64,000 bases of DNA from Paractinoplanes lichenicola (GCF_016785085.1 NZ_JAENHO010000007.1:1-64000); one strand, 5' to 3'. Positions 8,982 to 17,343 are shown, counted from the first letter of the stretch. The notes: generated by a model not told the origin, from the sequence alone. Made by a program: numbers and translations.

Positions 8982-10598
8982 TCACAGCTGAGCGCTGACG
9001 GCTCGTGCGGTCTGGCGGCCCGAGAACAGGCAACCGCCCAGGAACGTGCCTTCGAGTGCGCGATACCCGTGCATGCCCCCGCCACCGAAACCGGCGGCCT
9101 CCCCGGCGGCGTACAGCCCGGGGACCGGCGCGCCGGCGGAGTCCAGCACGCGTCCGTCCAGGTCGGTGTGCAGGCCGCCCAGCGATTTCCGGGTCAGCAC
9201 ATGCAGCCGTACGGCGATCAGGGGTCCCGCGGCGGGGTCGAGCAGCCGGTGCGGCGGGGCGGTACGCATGAGCCGGTCGCCGCGATAGCCCCGGAACCCC
9301 CGGATCGCGGCGATCTGCAGGTCCTTGCCGAAGTCGTTGTCCAGCTCGCGGTCGCGCGACGCGATCGTGCGGCGGATCGCGGCCGGGTCGAGCAGCGGCG
9401 CCGGGGTCAGCGCGTTCATGCCCGTGACCAGGTCGTCCAGGCTGCCGGCGACCACGAAGTCGGCCCCGTTGCGCTTGAACGCCTCGACCGGGGCCGGGGC
9501 GCCGCCACGCAGCCGGCCCATCACCTGACGCACGCTGCGGCCGGTCAGGTCGGGGTTCTGCTCGGAGCCGGAAAGCGCGAACTCCTTCTCGATGATCCGC
9601 TGGGTCAGCACGAACCAGCTGTGGTCATGCCCGGTCGTCCGAAGATGCGCGAGCGTGCCCAGCGTGTCGAACCCGGGATACAGCGGCGTCGGCAGCCGCT
9701 GGCCGAGCGCGTCGAGCCACAGCGAGGACGGGCCGGGCAGGATCCGGATGCCGTGCCGGTCCCAGATCGGGTTCCAGTTCTGAATGCCCTCGACGTAGTG
9801 CCACATCCGGTCCGGGTTGATGATCGTGCCGCCGGCCGCCGTGGCGATCCCGAGCATCCGCCCGTCGACGTGGACCGGCACGCCGCTGATCATGTGAGCC
9901 GGGGGCTTTCCGAGGCGAGAGGGCCAATTTCCCCGTACGAGGTCATGGTTGCCCCCGATGCCGCCCGAGGTCACCACGACCGCCTGCGCCCCGATCGTGA
10001 AGTCCCCGATCTCGTCGCGCGAGCTCGCCTCACCCCGGGCCACGTCGCTCGGCGCCAGCACCCGCCCCGCCACCCCGGTCACCGCGCCACCGGTGGTGAT
10101 CAGCGAGTCCACCCGATGCCGATGCAGAATGGTGACCCGCCCCGACGAGACCGCGGCCGCGATGAACGGCTCGAGCACCCCCGGCCCCGTACCCCACGTG
10201 ATGTGGAACCGGGGGACCGAGTTGTTGGCCCGCTCGGCCCAGCCCACGATCGGGAACAGCTTGATGCCCTTGGACCGCAACCAGGCCCGCTTCTCGCCGG
10301 CCGCCCAGTCCACGTAGGCCTCAGCCCACCGCCGCGGCCACTCGTCCTCGACCCGATCAAACCCCGCGTTGTCCTGCCAGTCCTGCCAGGCCAACTCCCG
10401 CGAGTCCCGAATCCCCATCCGCCGCTGCTCCGGCGACCCGACAAGAAACAGCCCCCCGAACGACCAGAACGCCTGCCCACCAAGACTTTGCGCCGGCTCC
10501 TGCTCGACCAGGATGACGGACCGCCCCGCCCCGGCCAGCTCGGCGGTGGCAACAAGCCCGGACAGCCCGGCCCCCACCACGATGACGTCGGCGTTCAC
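8982..10598 (-). CDS. FAD-binding dehydrogenase (COG3573/KstD-like)
   Basis: A 538-aa flavoprotein with an N-terminal dinucleotide fold (VIVVGAGLSGLVATAELA, residues about 5-22), the acidic end of strand 2 (LVEQE) and a C-terminal FAD motif (PGLYAAGEAAGFGGGG) near residue 500. It belongs to the fumarate reductase/3-ketosteroid dehydrogenase superfamily, subgroup COG3573, whose substrates are mostly undefined. GTG 10598 overlaps the stop of the hydroxyacid dehydrogenase as GTGA. The 19-nt gap to the AtuA gene makes a single operon likely. It could oxidise the product of the preceding enzyme, which is inference from gene order. Confidence 0.88.
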   Translation of the reverse strand: MNADVIVVGAGLSGLVATAELAGAGRSVILVEQEPAQSLGGQAFWSFGGLFLVGSPEQRRMGIRDSRELAWQDWQDNAGFDRVEDEWPRRWAEAYVDWAAGEKRAWLRSKGIKLFPIVGWAERANNSVPRFHITWGTGPGVLEPFIAAAVSSGRVTILHRHRVDSLITTGGAVTGVAGRVLAPSDVARGEASSRDEIGDFTIGAQAVVVTSGGIGGNHDLVRGNWPSRLGKPPAHMISGVPVHVDGRMLGIATAAGGTIINPDRMWHYVEGIQNWNPIWDRHGIRILPGPSSLWLDALGQRLPTPLYPGFDTLGTLAHLRTTGHDHSWFVLTQRIIEKEFALSGSEQNPDLTGRSVRQVMGRLRGGAPAPVEAFKRNGADFVVAGSLDDLVTGMNALTPAPLLDPAAIRRTIASRDRELDNDFGKDLQIAAIRGFRGYRGDRLMRTAPPHRLLDPAAGPLIAVRLHVLTRKSLGGLHTDLDGRVLDSAGAPVPGLYAAGEAAGFGGGGMHGYRALEGTFLGGCLFSGRQTARAVSAQL

Positions 10599-11512
10599 GC
10601 GCCCTCCCCAGACTTGTGCGCGACGGGATGTTGCGGCTTCCCGGCCAGGGCGGCGACCAGTTCGCGGGCGCCGAGCAGGCCGGCGTCGCGGCGGGCCTCG
10701 GCGGTCTGACCGGCCATGTGCGAATAGACGGTGATGCCGTCGACATCGCGCAACGGGCTGTCCGCCGACAGGGGTTCGGTGTCGACGACGTCGAGGGCGG
10801 CGCCCGCGATCCGGCCCGAGCGGACGGCGTCCACGAGCGCTTGTGAGTCGACGATCGGGCCGCGCGCGGTGTTGATCAGATGAGCGGACGGCTTCATCCT
10901 GGCCAGCGCGGCGGCGTCGATCAGATTGCGCGTTCGCTCAGTGAGCGCCGTGTGCACGGACACGAAGTCGGATTCGCGCAACAACTTGTCCAGATCCCCG
11001 TCCAGAACGCTCATCCCGAACGCCTCTGCCAACGGCCGCACCCGTTGCGCCACCGCACCCCGCCCGATGATGCCCAACGTCTTGCCGCGCAACTCGAACC
11101 CGTCCCGCCGCGGCCATCCGCCGGCGGCGACACCCGCGGCCATGCTCACGAGGTTCCGGGCCTGCGCGAGCATGAGCGCGATCGTGTATTCGGCCACCGC
11201 GTTGGCGTTGATCCCCGGCAGGTTGCTCACGCTGATGCCCAGCCGAGCGGCCGCCACCACGTCCACCGAGTCATAACCCACGCCCGCACGCACAACGGCG
11301 CGCAACGAACGCGCACGCTCGAGCACTGTCGCGCTCATCGGCTCGTTGGCGATCAGCGCACCCTCGACCCCGTCCAGCAGCGACACGAGCTCACCCGCGG
11401 TCCGCGCTCCACGCATAGGGGAGTGCCGGGTCGCAAAGCCCAGCCCGGTCAGATAGACATCCACCTCATCCCCCGGCGAGAGGTAGTCGGTAGTGATCAA
11501 AATGCTCGACAT
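10595..11512 (-). CDS. D-isomer 2-hydroxyacid dehydrogenase
   Basis: A 305-aa NAD(P)-dependent oxidoreductase, first gene of the minus-strand operon. It shows the nucleotide fold GIIGRGAVAQRV (about residue 147), the catalytic Arg in NTARGPIVD, Glu in DVVDTEPL and His in YSHMAGQT. The usual last Gly of GxGxxG is Ala. The enzyme would interconvert a 2-hydroxy acid and a 2-oxo acid. Family members include phosphoglycerate, glyoxylate and hydroxypyruvate reductases, and the Arg-Glu-His triad is intact. The start is preceded by the minisatellite rather than an ordinary promoter region. Confidence 0.92.
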   Translation of the reverse strand: MSSILITTDYLSPGDEVDVYLTGLGFATRHSPMRGARTAGELVSLLDGVEGALIANEPMSATVLERARSLRAVVRAGVGYDSVDVVAAARLGISVSNLPGINANAVAEYTIALMLAQARNLVSMAAGVAAGGWPRRDGFELRGKTLGIIGRGAVAQRVRPLAEAFGMSVLDGDLDKLLRESDFVSVHTALTERTRNLIDAAALARMKPSAHLINTARGPIVDSQALVDAVRSGRIAGAALDVVDTEPLSADSPLRDVDGITVYSHMAGQTAEARRDAGLLGARELVAALAGKPQHPVAHKSGEGA

Positions 11513-11578
11513 CTGAACCCTTCATTCGTTCGGCAACGTCAGGGGCGGGCTAGGCGAAGCAAGTCGGCGCGGGCGGGG

Positions 11579-12235
11579 TGAGCGTTCTGGCTCGACGTTG
11601 CGCGTTTGGCTCGACGTTGCGCGGGCTGAGTGCGCGTTCTGGCTCGACGTTGCGCGTTTGGCTTGACGTTGTGGGGGTGGGGTGAGCGTTCTGTCTCGAC
11701 ATTGCGCGTTTGGCTTGACCTTGCGCGGGCTGGGTGAGCGTTCCGGCTCGAGGTTGCGCGGGTGATTGCGCGTTTTGGGTTGGAGTTGCGCGGATGGGCG
11801 AAGACGCTCGCTCGGCCTTGGGTAGGTGGGTGCGCGTTGGCGCGTGAGTGCGCGTCTTGGCCCGGATCTGTGCGAGTGAGCGCGCGTCTGGTTCGCGCCC
11901 GAGCCGATGAGTGCGCGTTCCGGCTCGACGTTGCGCGAATGGGTGCGCGTTGTAGGTCGGGGTTGCGCGGGTCCGTGCGCGTTCCGGCTCGACGTTGCGC
12001 GGGTGGGTGCGCGGTGTAGGTCGGGGTTGCGCGGGTGAGTGCGCGTTGTAGGTCGGGGTTGCGCGGTGATTGCGCGATCGCGTCGGAGTTGCGCGATTGA
12101 TGGGCGTCCTGGTTCGGAGTGCGCGAGTGATGAGCGTCCCGGCCGGAAGTGCGCGGTGAGTGCGCGTTTGGACTGAAGTTGGTCGGATGGGTGCGCGTCT
12201 TGCGTCGTGGGTGCGCGGAGTTGTGTGCGCGTCCG
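11579..12235. repeat. Degenerate 32-bp minisatellite, about 20 units
   Basis: About 650 bp are built from a unit of roughly 21 + 11 bases, GTTCCGGCTCGACGTTGCGCG followed by a GGTGGGTGCGC-like spacer. Two 21-bp cores are identical at 11917-11937 and 11981-12001, exactly two units (64 bp) apart. Variants with TGTAGGTCGGGGT in the middle alternate between them. Copies decay toward both ends. Open frames across it are low-complexity and not credible genes. It fills the gap between the MFS stop (12296) and the hydroxyacid dehydrogenase start (11512), so it lies both 3' of one gene and 5' of an operon. Confidence 0.9.
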
Positions 12236-12295
12236 CCGGGGTTTGGATCGTGGGGGCGGCGGTTGCTGCGCGGAACTCCGGCGTGGGGTGGGTGG

Positions 12296-13576
12296 TCACT
12301 TGAGGATCGGGGTGGTGGCTCGGCGTTGGAGGCGGCCCAGGTGGGCGACCACGGCGATGGCCAGGGTGGCCAGCACGGCGATGTCCAGGAGCATCGGTTT
12401 CCAGCCGGTCAGGTCGACCACGCCGCCGATCAAGGCGGGGCCGCCGAAGCCGCCTAGGTACCACGTGACTGCGTACAAGCCGGTGTAGGTGCCTAGGACC
12501 TGGCTGGAGGGGGCGAGGTTCCACAGGGCCACGGCCGCGTTGATGAGGAAGCCTGCGGCGCCTACGGCGGCCACGCAGAAGATGATGACTGTGGCGGTGG
12601 GGGTTTGCACTACGGCGCCGGCGGCCATGGAGGCGGCGAACAGGGCCATGCCGGCGCCCATCGTTTTGAGGCGGCCGTAGCGTTCGGCCAGCAACGCTGC
12701 GGGGTAGGCGGCGATCACGTACGCGATGCCGCTGGGCAGGGTCAGGCCGCCTGCCTCGCCTCGGGTCAGGCCGAGGGCTTCCATCCCGTACGGGGTGATC
12801 AAGGATCTCGAGGCGAACCAGGCGCCGCCGAAGAGCATGACCGTCAGCAACAACAGCAGGCGGCGGCGGTCGCGGTCGGTGAGCAGGTCGTGGAGGATCG
12901 CGCGGAACGGGACGCGGGCGGGGGCGGCCGCCGCTGCTTGGTAGCCGGGGGATTCGCTGTCGCGGACCTTCCACACGACGAAAGCGGTGACTACCAGCAG
13001 GATCGCCGACGGGATGGCGAACGCCGCGTGGGGATGGTCGTCCACGACGAGCAGGCTGATCAGTGAGGCCACGATGATGGTCAGGGCGGCCGCGATCTTC
13101 ACGACGGCGTTGGCCCGGCTGCGCCGTTCAGGCGGGATGAAGTCGGGGACCAGCGACTCCGCCAGCGGGCGCATGGTGTTGGCGACCAGCGCGTAGCCGA
13201 CCATGACGGCGATCAGCATGGCGGCCGACGTGGTCCAGGGCAGGAACACGAACAGGATCGCGGCCACCGGCATGCCCACCGCCAGGTACGGGATGCGCCG
13301 GCCCCAACGGGTGCGGGTGTTGTCGGAGCGGTTGCCGATCCAGGGCTGGATGAAGATCCCGAGCAGGTTGTCCAGGCCCATCAGCGCGCCGACCAGTGCG
13401 GCGCTGGCGACGTGTTCGCGCAGCAGGACGGGCACCTGGTTGTCGTAGAAGTTCCAGGTCGCCTCCTGCGCGAACAGGGCCAGCGCGATGAAAAAGGTGA
13501 TCTTGCGGTAGGAGCGGGAGTGGTCGGGGCGGTCGGAGCGGTACGCCGCGTCGTCGCGGGCTTTCATTTCGGCCAT
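12296..13576 (-). CDS. MFS transporter
   Basis: A 426-aa membrane protein with about 12 hydrophobic helices. The loop-2 motif after helix 2 (GNRSDNTRTRWGRRIPYL, about residues 81-98) and the NFYDNQVPVLLRE periplasmic start resemble sugar/cation symporter-like members of the major facilitator superfamily. GGAGG four bases before ATG 13576 supports the start. It is divergent from the GntR regulator and the tartrate-dehydrogenase-like gene, with the putative GntR operator between them. It probably imports the acid metabolised by the locus (inference). The minisatellite begins about 60 bp past its stop. Confidence 0.88.
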   Translation of the reverse strand: MAEMKARDDAAYRSDRPDHSRSYRKITFFIALALFAQEATWNFYDNQVPVLLREHVASAALVGALMGLDNLLGIFIQPWIGNRSDNTRTRWGRRIPYLAVGMPVAAILFVFLPWTTSAAMLIAVMVGYALVANTMRPLAESLVPDFIPPERRSRANAVVKIAAALTIIVASLISLLVVDDHPHAAFAIPSAILLVVTAFVVWKVRDSESPGYQAAAAAPARVPFRAILHDLLTDRDRRRLLLLLTVMLFGGAWFASRSLITPYGMEALGLTRGEAGGLTLPSGIAYVIAAYPAALLAERYGRLKTMGAGMALFAASMAAGAVVQTPTATVIIFCVAAVGAAGFLINAAVALWNLAPSSQVLGTYTGLYAVTWYLGGFGGPALIGGVVDLTGWKPMLLDIAVLATLAIAVVAHLGRLQRRATTPILK

Positions 13577-13606
13577 GTCGCCTCCATGTGTCCGCCGTCA
13601 CGTTAA

Positions 13607-13620
13607 TTTGCTGTAGCAAA
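13607..13620. promoter_or_regulatory. Candidate GntR operator
   Basis: TTTGCT-GT-AGCAAA is an inverted repeat with perfect 6-bp arms in the 97-bp gap between the divergent MFS and GntR genes. A second short palindrome, GTTGCAAC, lies at 13631-13638. Position and size fit a GntR/FCD dimer site controlling both genes. Confidence 0.6.
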
Positions 13621-13673
13621 AGCGTCAACAGTTGCAACGAGGTTTCCAAACAGCATGCGCTACAGTGCCGGTC

Positions 13674-14363
13674 ATGACAGCCACGGAGACGCTCGCCGAT
13701 CAGGCGTACCGTCAGGTCCGCACCGCCATCGCCACCGGCGAGCTCGCCCCGGGGCAGAAGGTGACCGAGCGCGGGATGGCCGAGCGCCTCGCGATCAGCC
13801 CCACCCCCGTACGGGAAGCCTTGCGCCGTTTGGAACTGGACGGCCTGATCGAAAGGATCGGCCCGCGCACGGTGCTGGTCGCCGCGATCCGCGACGCCGC
13901 CATCGACGACCTGGCCGAGGTCGAGGTCGGCCTGCGCGGACTGGTCGCCCGGTTCGCCGCCCGGCACGCCACCCCGGGCCAGCTCGACGCGCTCGACGCC
14001 GTGCTCGACCGCGCCGACGACCTGCTCATTCTGGCCAAGGAACGGCGCCGCCAGGGGCAGTCGGCCGATCGTCACCTGTCCGAGCTGCTCGACACGATGC
14101 AGGAGTTCAACGACACCGTGAGCGCCTGCGCGCACAATCCGGTGCTCGTGCGCATGCTCGAACAGAGCCGCGTGTTCAGCCGCCCCCACCGCCGCGAGCT
14201 CGTGCTGCGCCGGGTGGCCGAGGACGATACGTTCGGGCTGGAGCGCTACACCAGCCACCGGGCCCTGGTTCGCGCCCTGCGCGCCGGCGACTCCGCGGCC
14301 GCCGAGAAGCTCGCACTCGAGGACGCGCAGGGCGGACTGGCCGCATTGAGGGAGGCGCCGTGA
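13674..14363 (+). CDS. GntR-family regulator, FadR/FCD subfamily
   Basis: A 229-aa repressor-type protein. Residues about 8-70 form the winged helix (AYRQVRTAIATGELAPGQKV, then ERLAISPTPVREALRRLELDGL). The rest is an all-helical FCD ligand-binding domain with metal-binding-type His (HLSELL, SHRALVRAL). FCD regulators usually sense small organic acids, which fits the flanking dehydrogenase and transporter. ATG 13674 gives the family-like MTATETLADQAYRQV. Its stop overlaps the GTG of the next gene by four bases, so regulator and enzyme are translationally coupled. Confidence 0.9.
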   Translation: MTATETLADQAYRQVRTAIATGELAPGQKVTERGMAERLAISPTPVREALRRLELDGLIERIGPRTVLVAAIRDAAIDDLAEVEVGLRGLVARFAARHATPGQLDALDAVLDRADDLLILAKERRRQGQSADRHLSELLDTMQEFNDTVSACAHNPVLVRMLEQSRVFSRPHRRELVLRRVAEDDTFGLERYTSHRALVRALRAGDSAAAEKLALEDAQGGLAALREAP

Positions 14364-15442
14364 AAGCACATCGCATCGCTGTCATTCCCGGTGACGGCAT
14401 CGGCCTGGAAGTCGTGCCGGCCGGCGTCGACGCCCTCCGAGCGACCGCCGACCGCTTCGGCATCGGACTCGAGTTCGACGTCTTCGACTTCGCCAGCGCC
14501 GTCCACTGGCAGCGCGAGGGCACGATGCTCCCCGACGGCTGGGAGGAGACGCTGCGCCAGTACGACGCCATCTATTTCGGCGCCGTCGGCTGGCCCGAGA
14601 TCGTGCCCGACCACATCTCGCTCTGGGGCAGCCTGCTGCAGTTCCGCCGCACCTTCGACCAGTACGTCAACCTGCGCCCCTGCCGGCTCATGCCCGGCGT
14701 CCGCAGCCCCCTCGCGGGCCGCGAGCCGGGCGACATCGACTTCGTCGTCGTGCGGGAGAACACCGAGGGCGAGTATTCGAGCATCGGCGGCCGGATCTTC
14801 GAGGGCACCGAGCGCGAGACCGTGCTGCAAGAGACGGTGATGACCCGCGTCGGCGTCGACCGTGTGCTGCGGTTCGCCTTCGAGCAGGCCGCCCGCCGCC
14901 CCAAGCAGCATCTGACGTCGGCCACCAAGAGCAACGGCATCTCGATCACGATGCCCTATTGGGACGAGCGCGTCGCCGCGATGACAGAGCAATTCCCCGC
15001 CGTACGGGTGGACAAGTTCCACATCGACGCGCTGGTGGCCCAATTCGTGCTGCACCCCGACCGGTTCGACGTCGTGGTGGCGAGCAACCTGTTCGGCGAC
15101 ATCCTGTCCGACCTAGGGCCGGCCTGCACCGGCACGCTCGGCATCGCCCCGAGCGCCAACATCAACCCCGACCGCACCCACCCCAGCCTCTTCGAGCCGG
15201 TGCACGGGTCCGCCCCCGACATCGCCGGCCGGGGCATCGCCAACCCGGTCGGCCAGATCTGGTGCGGCTCGATGATGCTCGACCACCTGGGCCACCCCGA
15301 AGCGGCCGCCCACCTGCTCGGCGCCATCGAGGACGTCCTCGCCCACGGGCCGGAGGAAGCCCCGCTCACCCCCGACCTGCACGGCAAGGGCACGACGATC
15401 GAGCTGGGCGAGGCGATCACCACCCGCGTCCGCGAGCGCTGA
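14360..15442 (+). CDS. Tartrate dehydrogenase/isopropylmalate dehydrogenase-family enzyme
   Basis: A 360-aa NAD-dependent beta-hydroxyacid oxidative decarboxylase. Signatures are IPGDGIGLEVVPAG (residue 8), the substrate-binding segment SLLQFRRTFDQYVNLRPCR, RENTEGEYSSIGG, the metal-binding NLFGDILSDLG and EPVHGSAPDIAG. The loop sequences fit tartrate dehydrogenase/decarboxylase better than leucine-biosynthesis LeuB (family-level judgement). GGGAGG just before GTG 14360 and the GTGA overlap with the GntR stop define the start. The last eight codons are repeated in tandem past the stop. Confidence 0.88.
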   Translation: MKAHRIAVIPGDGIGLEVVPAGVDALRATADRFGIGLEFDVFDFASAVHWQREGTMLPDGWEETLRQYDAIYFGAVGWPEIVPDHISLWGSLLQFRRTFDQYVNLRPCRLMPGVRSPLAGREPGDIDFVVVRENTEGEYSSIGGRIFEGTERETVLQETVMTRVGVDRVLRFAFEQAARRPKQHLTSATKSNGISITMPYWDERVAAMTEQFPAVRVDKFHIDALVAQFVLHPDRFDVVVASNLFGDILSDLGPACTGTLGIAPSANINPDRTHPSLFEPVHGSAPDIAGRGIANPVGQIWCGSMMLDHLGHPEAAAHLLGAIEDVLAHGPEEAPLTPDLHGKGTTIELGEAITTRVRER

Positions 15443-16150
15443 GCCACCCGGGTCCGCGAGCGCTGAACGACCCGGGTCCGCGAGCGTTGAGCGACCCGCG
15501 TCCGCTGAGGCCACGACTCTGATCGACAGCCCGACCACCACCAGGATCAGCGCGAGCAAAATCCGTTCAAAGAGCCCCCCGTATGGCATCAGGTCCGCGA
15601 TGTGCGAGGCCCCGAACGCGAGGCAGGCCGCCAGCGTGGCCAGCCCCGCCGTCCGCAGGTGCCGGGCCCGGGGCGTCGCCGCCAGCCGGGCCAGCAGCAG
15701 CGCGAACACCGGGGGCAGGATCGCCATGATCGCGGCCCCGTAGCGGTGCACGACCGCCGAGACGCCCGGATCGGTGCCCGGCAGGTTCGTCGGGAAGAAC
15801 GCCACCGCCACCAGCGCCACGCACCACACCGACAGCAGCACGGTCAGCGCTCGCGAGCGCGGCAGCATGCGGCGGGCGCCAGCCATCAGCCCCAACCCGG
15901 CCACCGCCAGCCCGCACGTCGCCATCGTAAGCAGGATCGCCCCCGGCACGGTGCGGATCGCATTGCTGACCATCTCGTGCCACGGGTCCACGTCGCCGGC
16001 GACCAGAAGGCCGGCCCCGGCGACCGCGGACACCGCCAGGGCGGGCCGCGCAACGCTGGACCAGCCGGCCCCACGACCGGCCGGCCGCACAACGCTGGGC
16101 CGGCCGGCCCCACGATCGGCCGGCCGCGCGCGGCGGTGCCGGTCGGTCAT
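15113..16150 (-). CDS. DUF998 membrane protein with antisense C-terminal extension
   Basis: The first 215 or so residues form a DUF998-type integral membrane protein with about six helices (AVSAVAGAGLLVAG, AILLTMATCGLAVAGLG, LTVLLSVWCVALVAVAFFP, ILPPVFALLLARL, and so on). ATG 16150 overlaps the upstream glycosyltransferase stop as ATGA. The frame then stays open through the tandem repeat (ALADPGRSALADPGGSALADAG) and for about 110 more codons antisense to the dehydrogenase gene, ending at 15113. DUF998 proteins are normally near 200-220 aa, so the tail is probably not native and the original stop was likely lost. The N-terminus also carries a 13-residue tandem repeat. Confidence 0.7.
   Translation of the reverse strand: MTDRHRRARPADRGAGRPSVVRPAGRGAGWSSVARPALAVSAVAGAGLLVAGDVDPWHEMVSNAIRTVPGAILLTMATCGLAVAGLGLMAGARRMLPRSRALTVLLSVWCVALVAVAFFPTNLPGTDPGVSAVVHRYGAAIMAILPPVFALLLARLAATPRARHLRTAGLATLAACLAFGASHIADLMPYGGLFERILLALILVVVGLSIRVVASADAGRSTLADPGRSALADPGGSALADAGGDRLAQLDRRALAVQVGGERGFLRPVGEDVLDGAEQVGGRFGVAQVVEHHRAAPDLADRVGDAPAGDVGGGPVHRLEEAGVGAVGVDVGARGDAERAGAGRP
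15421..15510. repeat. 24-bp tandem repeat spanning a gene stop
   Basis: CACCCGCGTCCGCGAGCGCT plus GAGC (15421-15444) contains the last codons and TGA of the dehydrogenase gene. It is followed by near-identical units at 15445-15468 and 15469-15492 and a shortened one at 15493-15510. Each retains a CTGA or TTGA at the stop position. None carries a stop on the minus strand, and the convergent gene reads through. Confidence 0.93.
16043..16119. repeat. 39-bp in-frame tandem repeat in the DUF998 N-terminus
   Basis: Two copies at 16043-16080 and 16082-16119 are offset by 39 bp (13 codons) with a few mismatches. They encode PADRGAGRPSVVR and PAGRGAGWSSVAR before the first membrane helix. A partial third copy begins at about 16121. 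Confidence 0.85.
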
Positions 16151-17343
16151 GCCGCGACCGCCTCGGGCACCGCCGCCTCCCGCGCCGGACGGATCGCGTA
16201 CAGCTGCTCGAACGCCGCCACCGTGCGCACCTCGTCGTGCTGCTCGGCCACGGCCCGGGCCCGCCGCCCCAGTTTCTCGGCCAAAGCGGGGTTGCAGAGC
16301 AGCGTGACCAGCCGATCGGCCAGCGCGTCGTTGTCGCCGGGCGGGAACAGGTAGCCGGTCTCGTCGTTCACCACCAGGTGCGGCAGCGCCGCGGCGTCGG
16401 CCCCCACGACCGGGCGCCCGCTCGCCATCGCCTCCAGCGTGACCAGGCTCTGCAGCTCGGCGGTGCCGGCGTTGACGAAGACCGTCGTGGCGGCGTACGC
16501 GGAAGGCAGGTCCGAGTCGGCCACGAACCCGGTGAACGTCACGTGCTCGCTGACGCCGCGCTCGGCGGCCAGCAGGGTGAGCGATCGCCGCTCGGCGCCG
16601 GCCCCGACGATCAGCAGGTGCGCGTCGAGGCTGCGGCGCACGGCCGCGAAGGCGCGGATCACGACGTCGAGGTTCTTCTCGGCGTCGAGGCGGCCGACGT
16701 ACGTGATGGTGGGCTTGTGCGGAACGCCGTAGCGCAGCCGGAACTCGCCCGCCGTGGCCTGCTCGCGGAACCGGGTCAGGTCGATGCCGTTGGACAGCGG
16801 GAGCACCGGACCGGGCACCCCGGCCACGGTGGCCAGCGCGGCGGCGTACGGGGTCGGGGCCGTGACCACGTCGGCCTTGGTGAACACGCGGGCCGCGTCC
16901 CGCCACGCCCATTCGTGCACCACGCCGCGGCCGCCGGCGCCGATCGGCAGGTAGTGCGTCAGGTTCTCGGGCATGAAGTGGTTGGTCGCGATGACCAGCA
17001 CGCCCCGCTCGTTCGCCGCGTCGATCAGGGCCCGGCACAGCGGGAAGTGGCTCTGCACGTGCACGACGTCCGGCTTGACCTCGTCGAGGATGCGGCGCGC
17101 CTCGGCCCGCAGCCCGACCGGCGGGCAGAACCGGAAGCCCGGGTGCCCGGGGACGGCAAGCGACCGGACCCGATGCTCGACGATGCCCTCGCGGGTCATG
17201 CCGGTGAAGCTGCGGGCGCGGGTCGAGGGCGCGGCCACGTGCACCTCGTGGCGGGCGCTGAGCGCGACGGCCAGGCGCTGGGCGAAGTACGACGCTCCGT
17301 TGACGTGGGGCGCGTAGGTGTCGGCGCCGATGAGGATGCGCAT
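16147..17343 (-). CDS. GT4-family glycosyltransferase
   Basis: A 398-aa retaining glycosyltransferase of GT-B fold. The N-terminal domain starts RILIGADTYAPHVNGASYFA, with the substrate-side DVVHVQSHFPLCR. The C-terminal domain has YVGRLDAEKNLDVVIRAF (about residue 215), a nucleotide-sugar GAGAERRSL and the family glutamates in GTAELQSLVTLEAMASGRPV (about 293). It resembles mannosyl/glycosyltransferases acting on membrane lipids, but the acceptor is unknown. It precedes the DUF998 membrane gene with an ATGA overlap, suggesting a two-gene operon in envelope glycolipid metabolism. A GGCTCCGC...GCGGAGCC dyad (17396-17426) lies upstream in the gap to the divergent kinase. Confidence 0.9.
   Translation of the reverse strand: MRILIGADTYAPHVNGASYFAQRLAVALSARHEVHVAAPSTRARSFTGMTREGIVEHRVRSLAVPGHPGFRFCPPVGLRAEARRILDEVKPDVVHVQSHFPLCRALIDAANERGVLVIATNHFMPENLTHYLPIGAGGRGVVHEWAWRDAARVFTKADVVTAPTPYAAALATVAGVPGPVLPLSNGIDLTRFREQATAGEFRLRYGVPHKPTITYVGRLDAEKNLDVVIRAFAAVRRSLDAHLLIVGAGAERRSLTLLAAERGVSEHVTFTGFVADSDLPSAYAATTVFVNAGTAELQSLVTLEAMASGRPVVGADAAALPHLVVNDETGYLFPPGDNDALADRLVTLLCNPALAEKLGRRARAVAEQHDEVRTVAAFEQLYAIRPAREAAVPEAVAA

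Noticed and set aside
11579-12235. CRISPR-like array
   Set aside because: Spacer-like parts are themselves repeated and variable by point changes; there are no unique spacers and no cas genes.
11550-12974. Long minus-strand open frame across the minisatellite
   Set aside because: Its translation is repeat-derived (Thr/His/Arg/Pro strings) and its upstream half is a shadow of the MFS gene.
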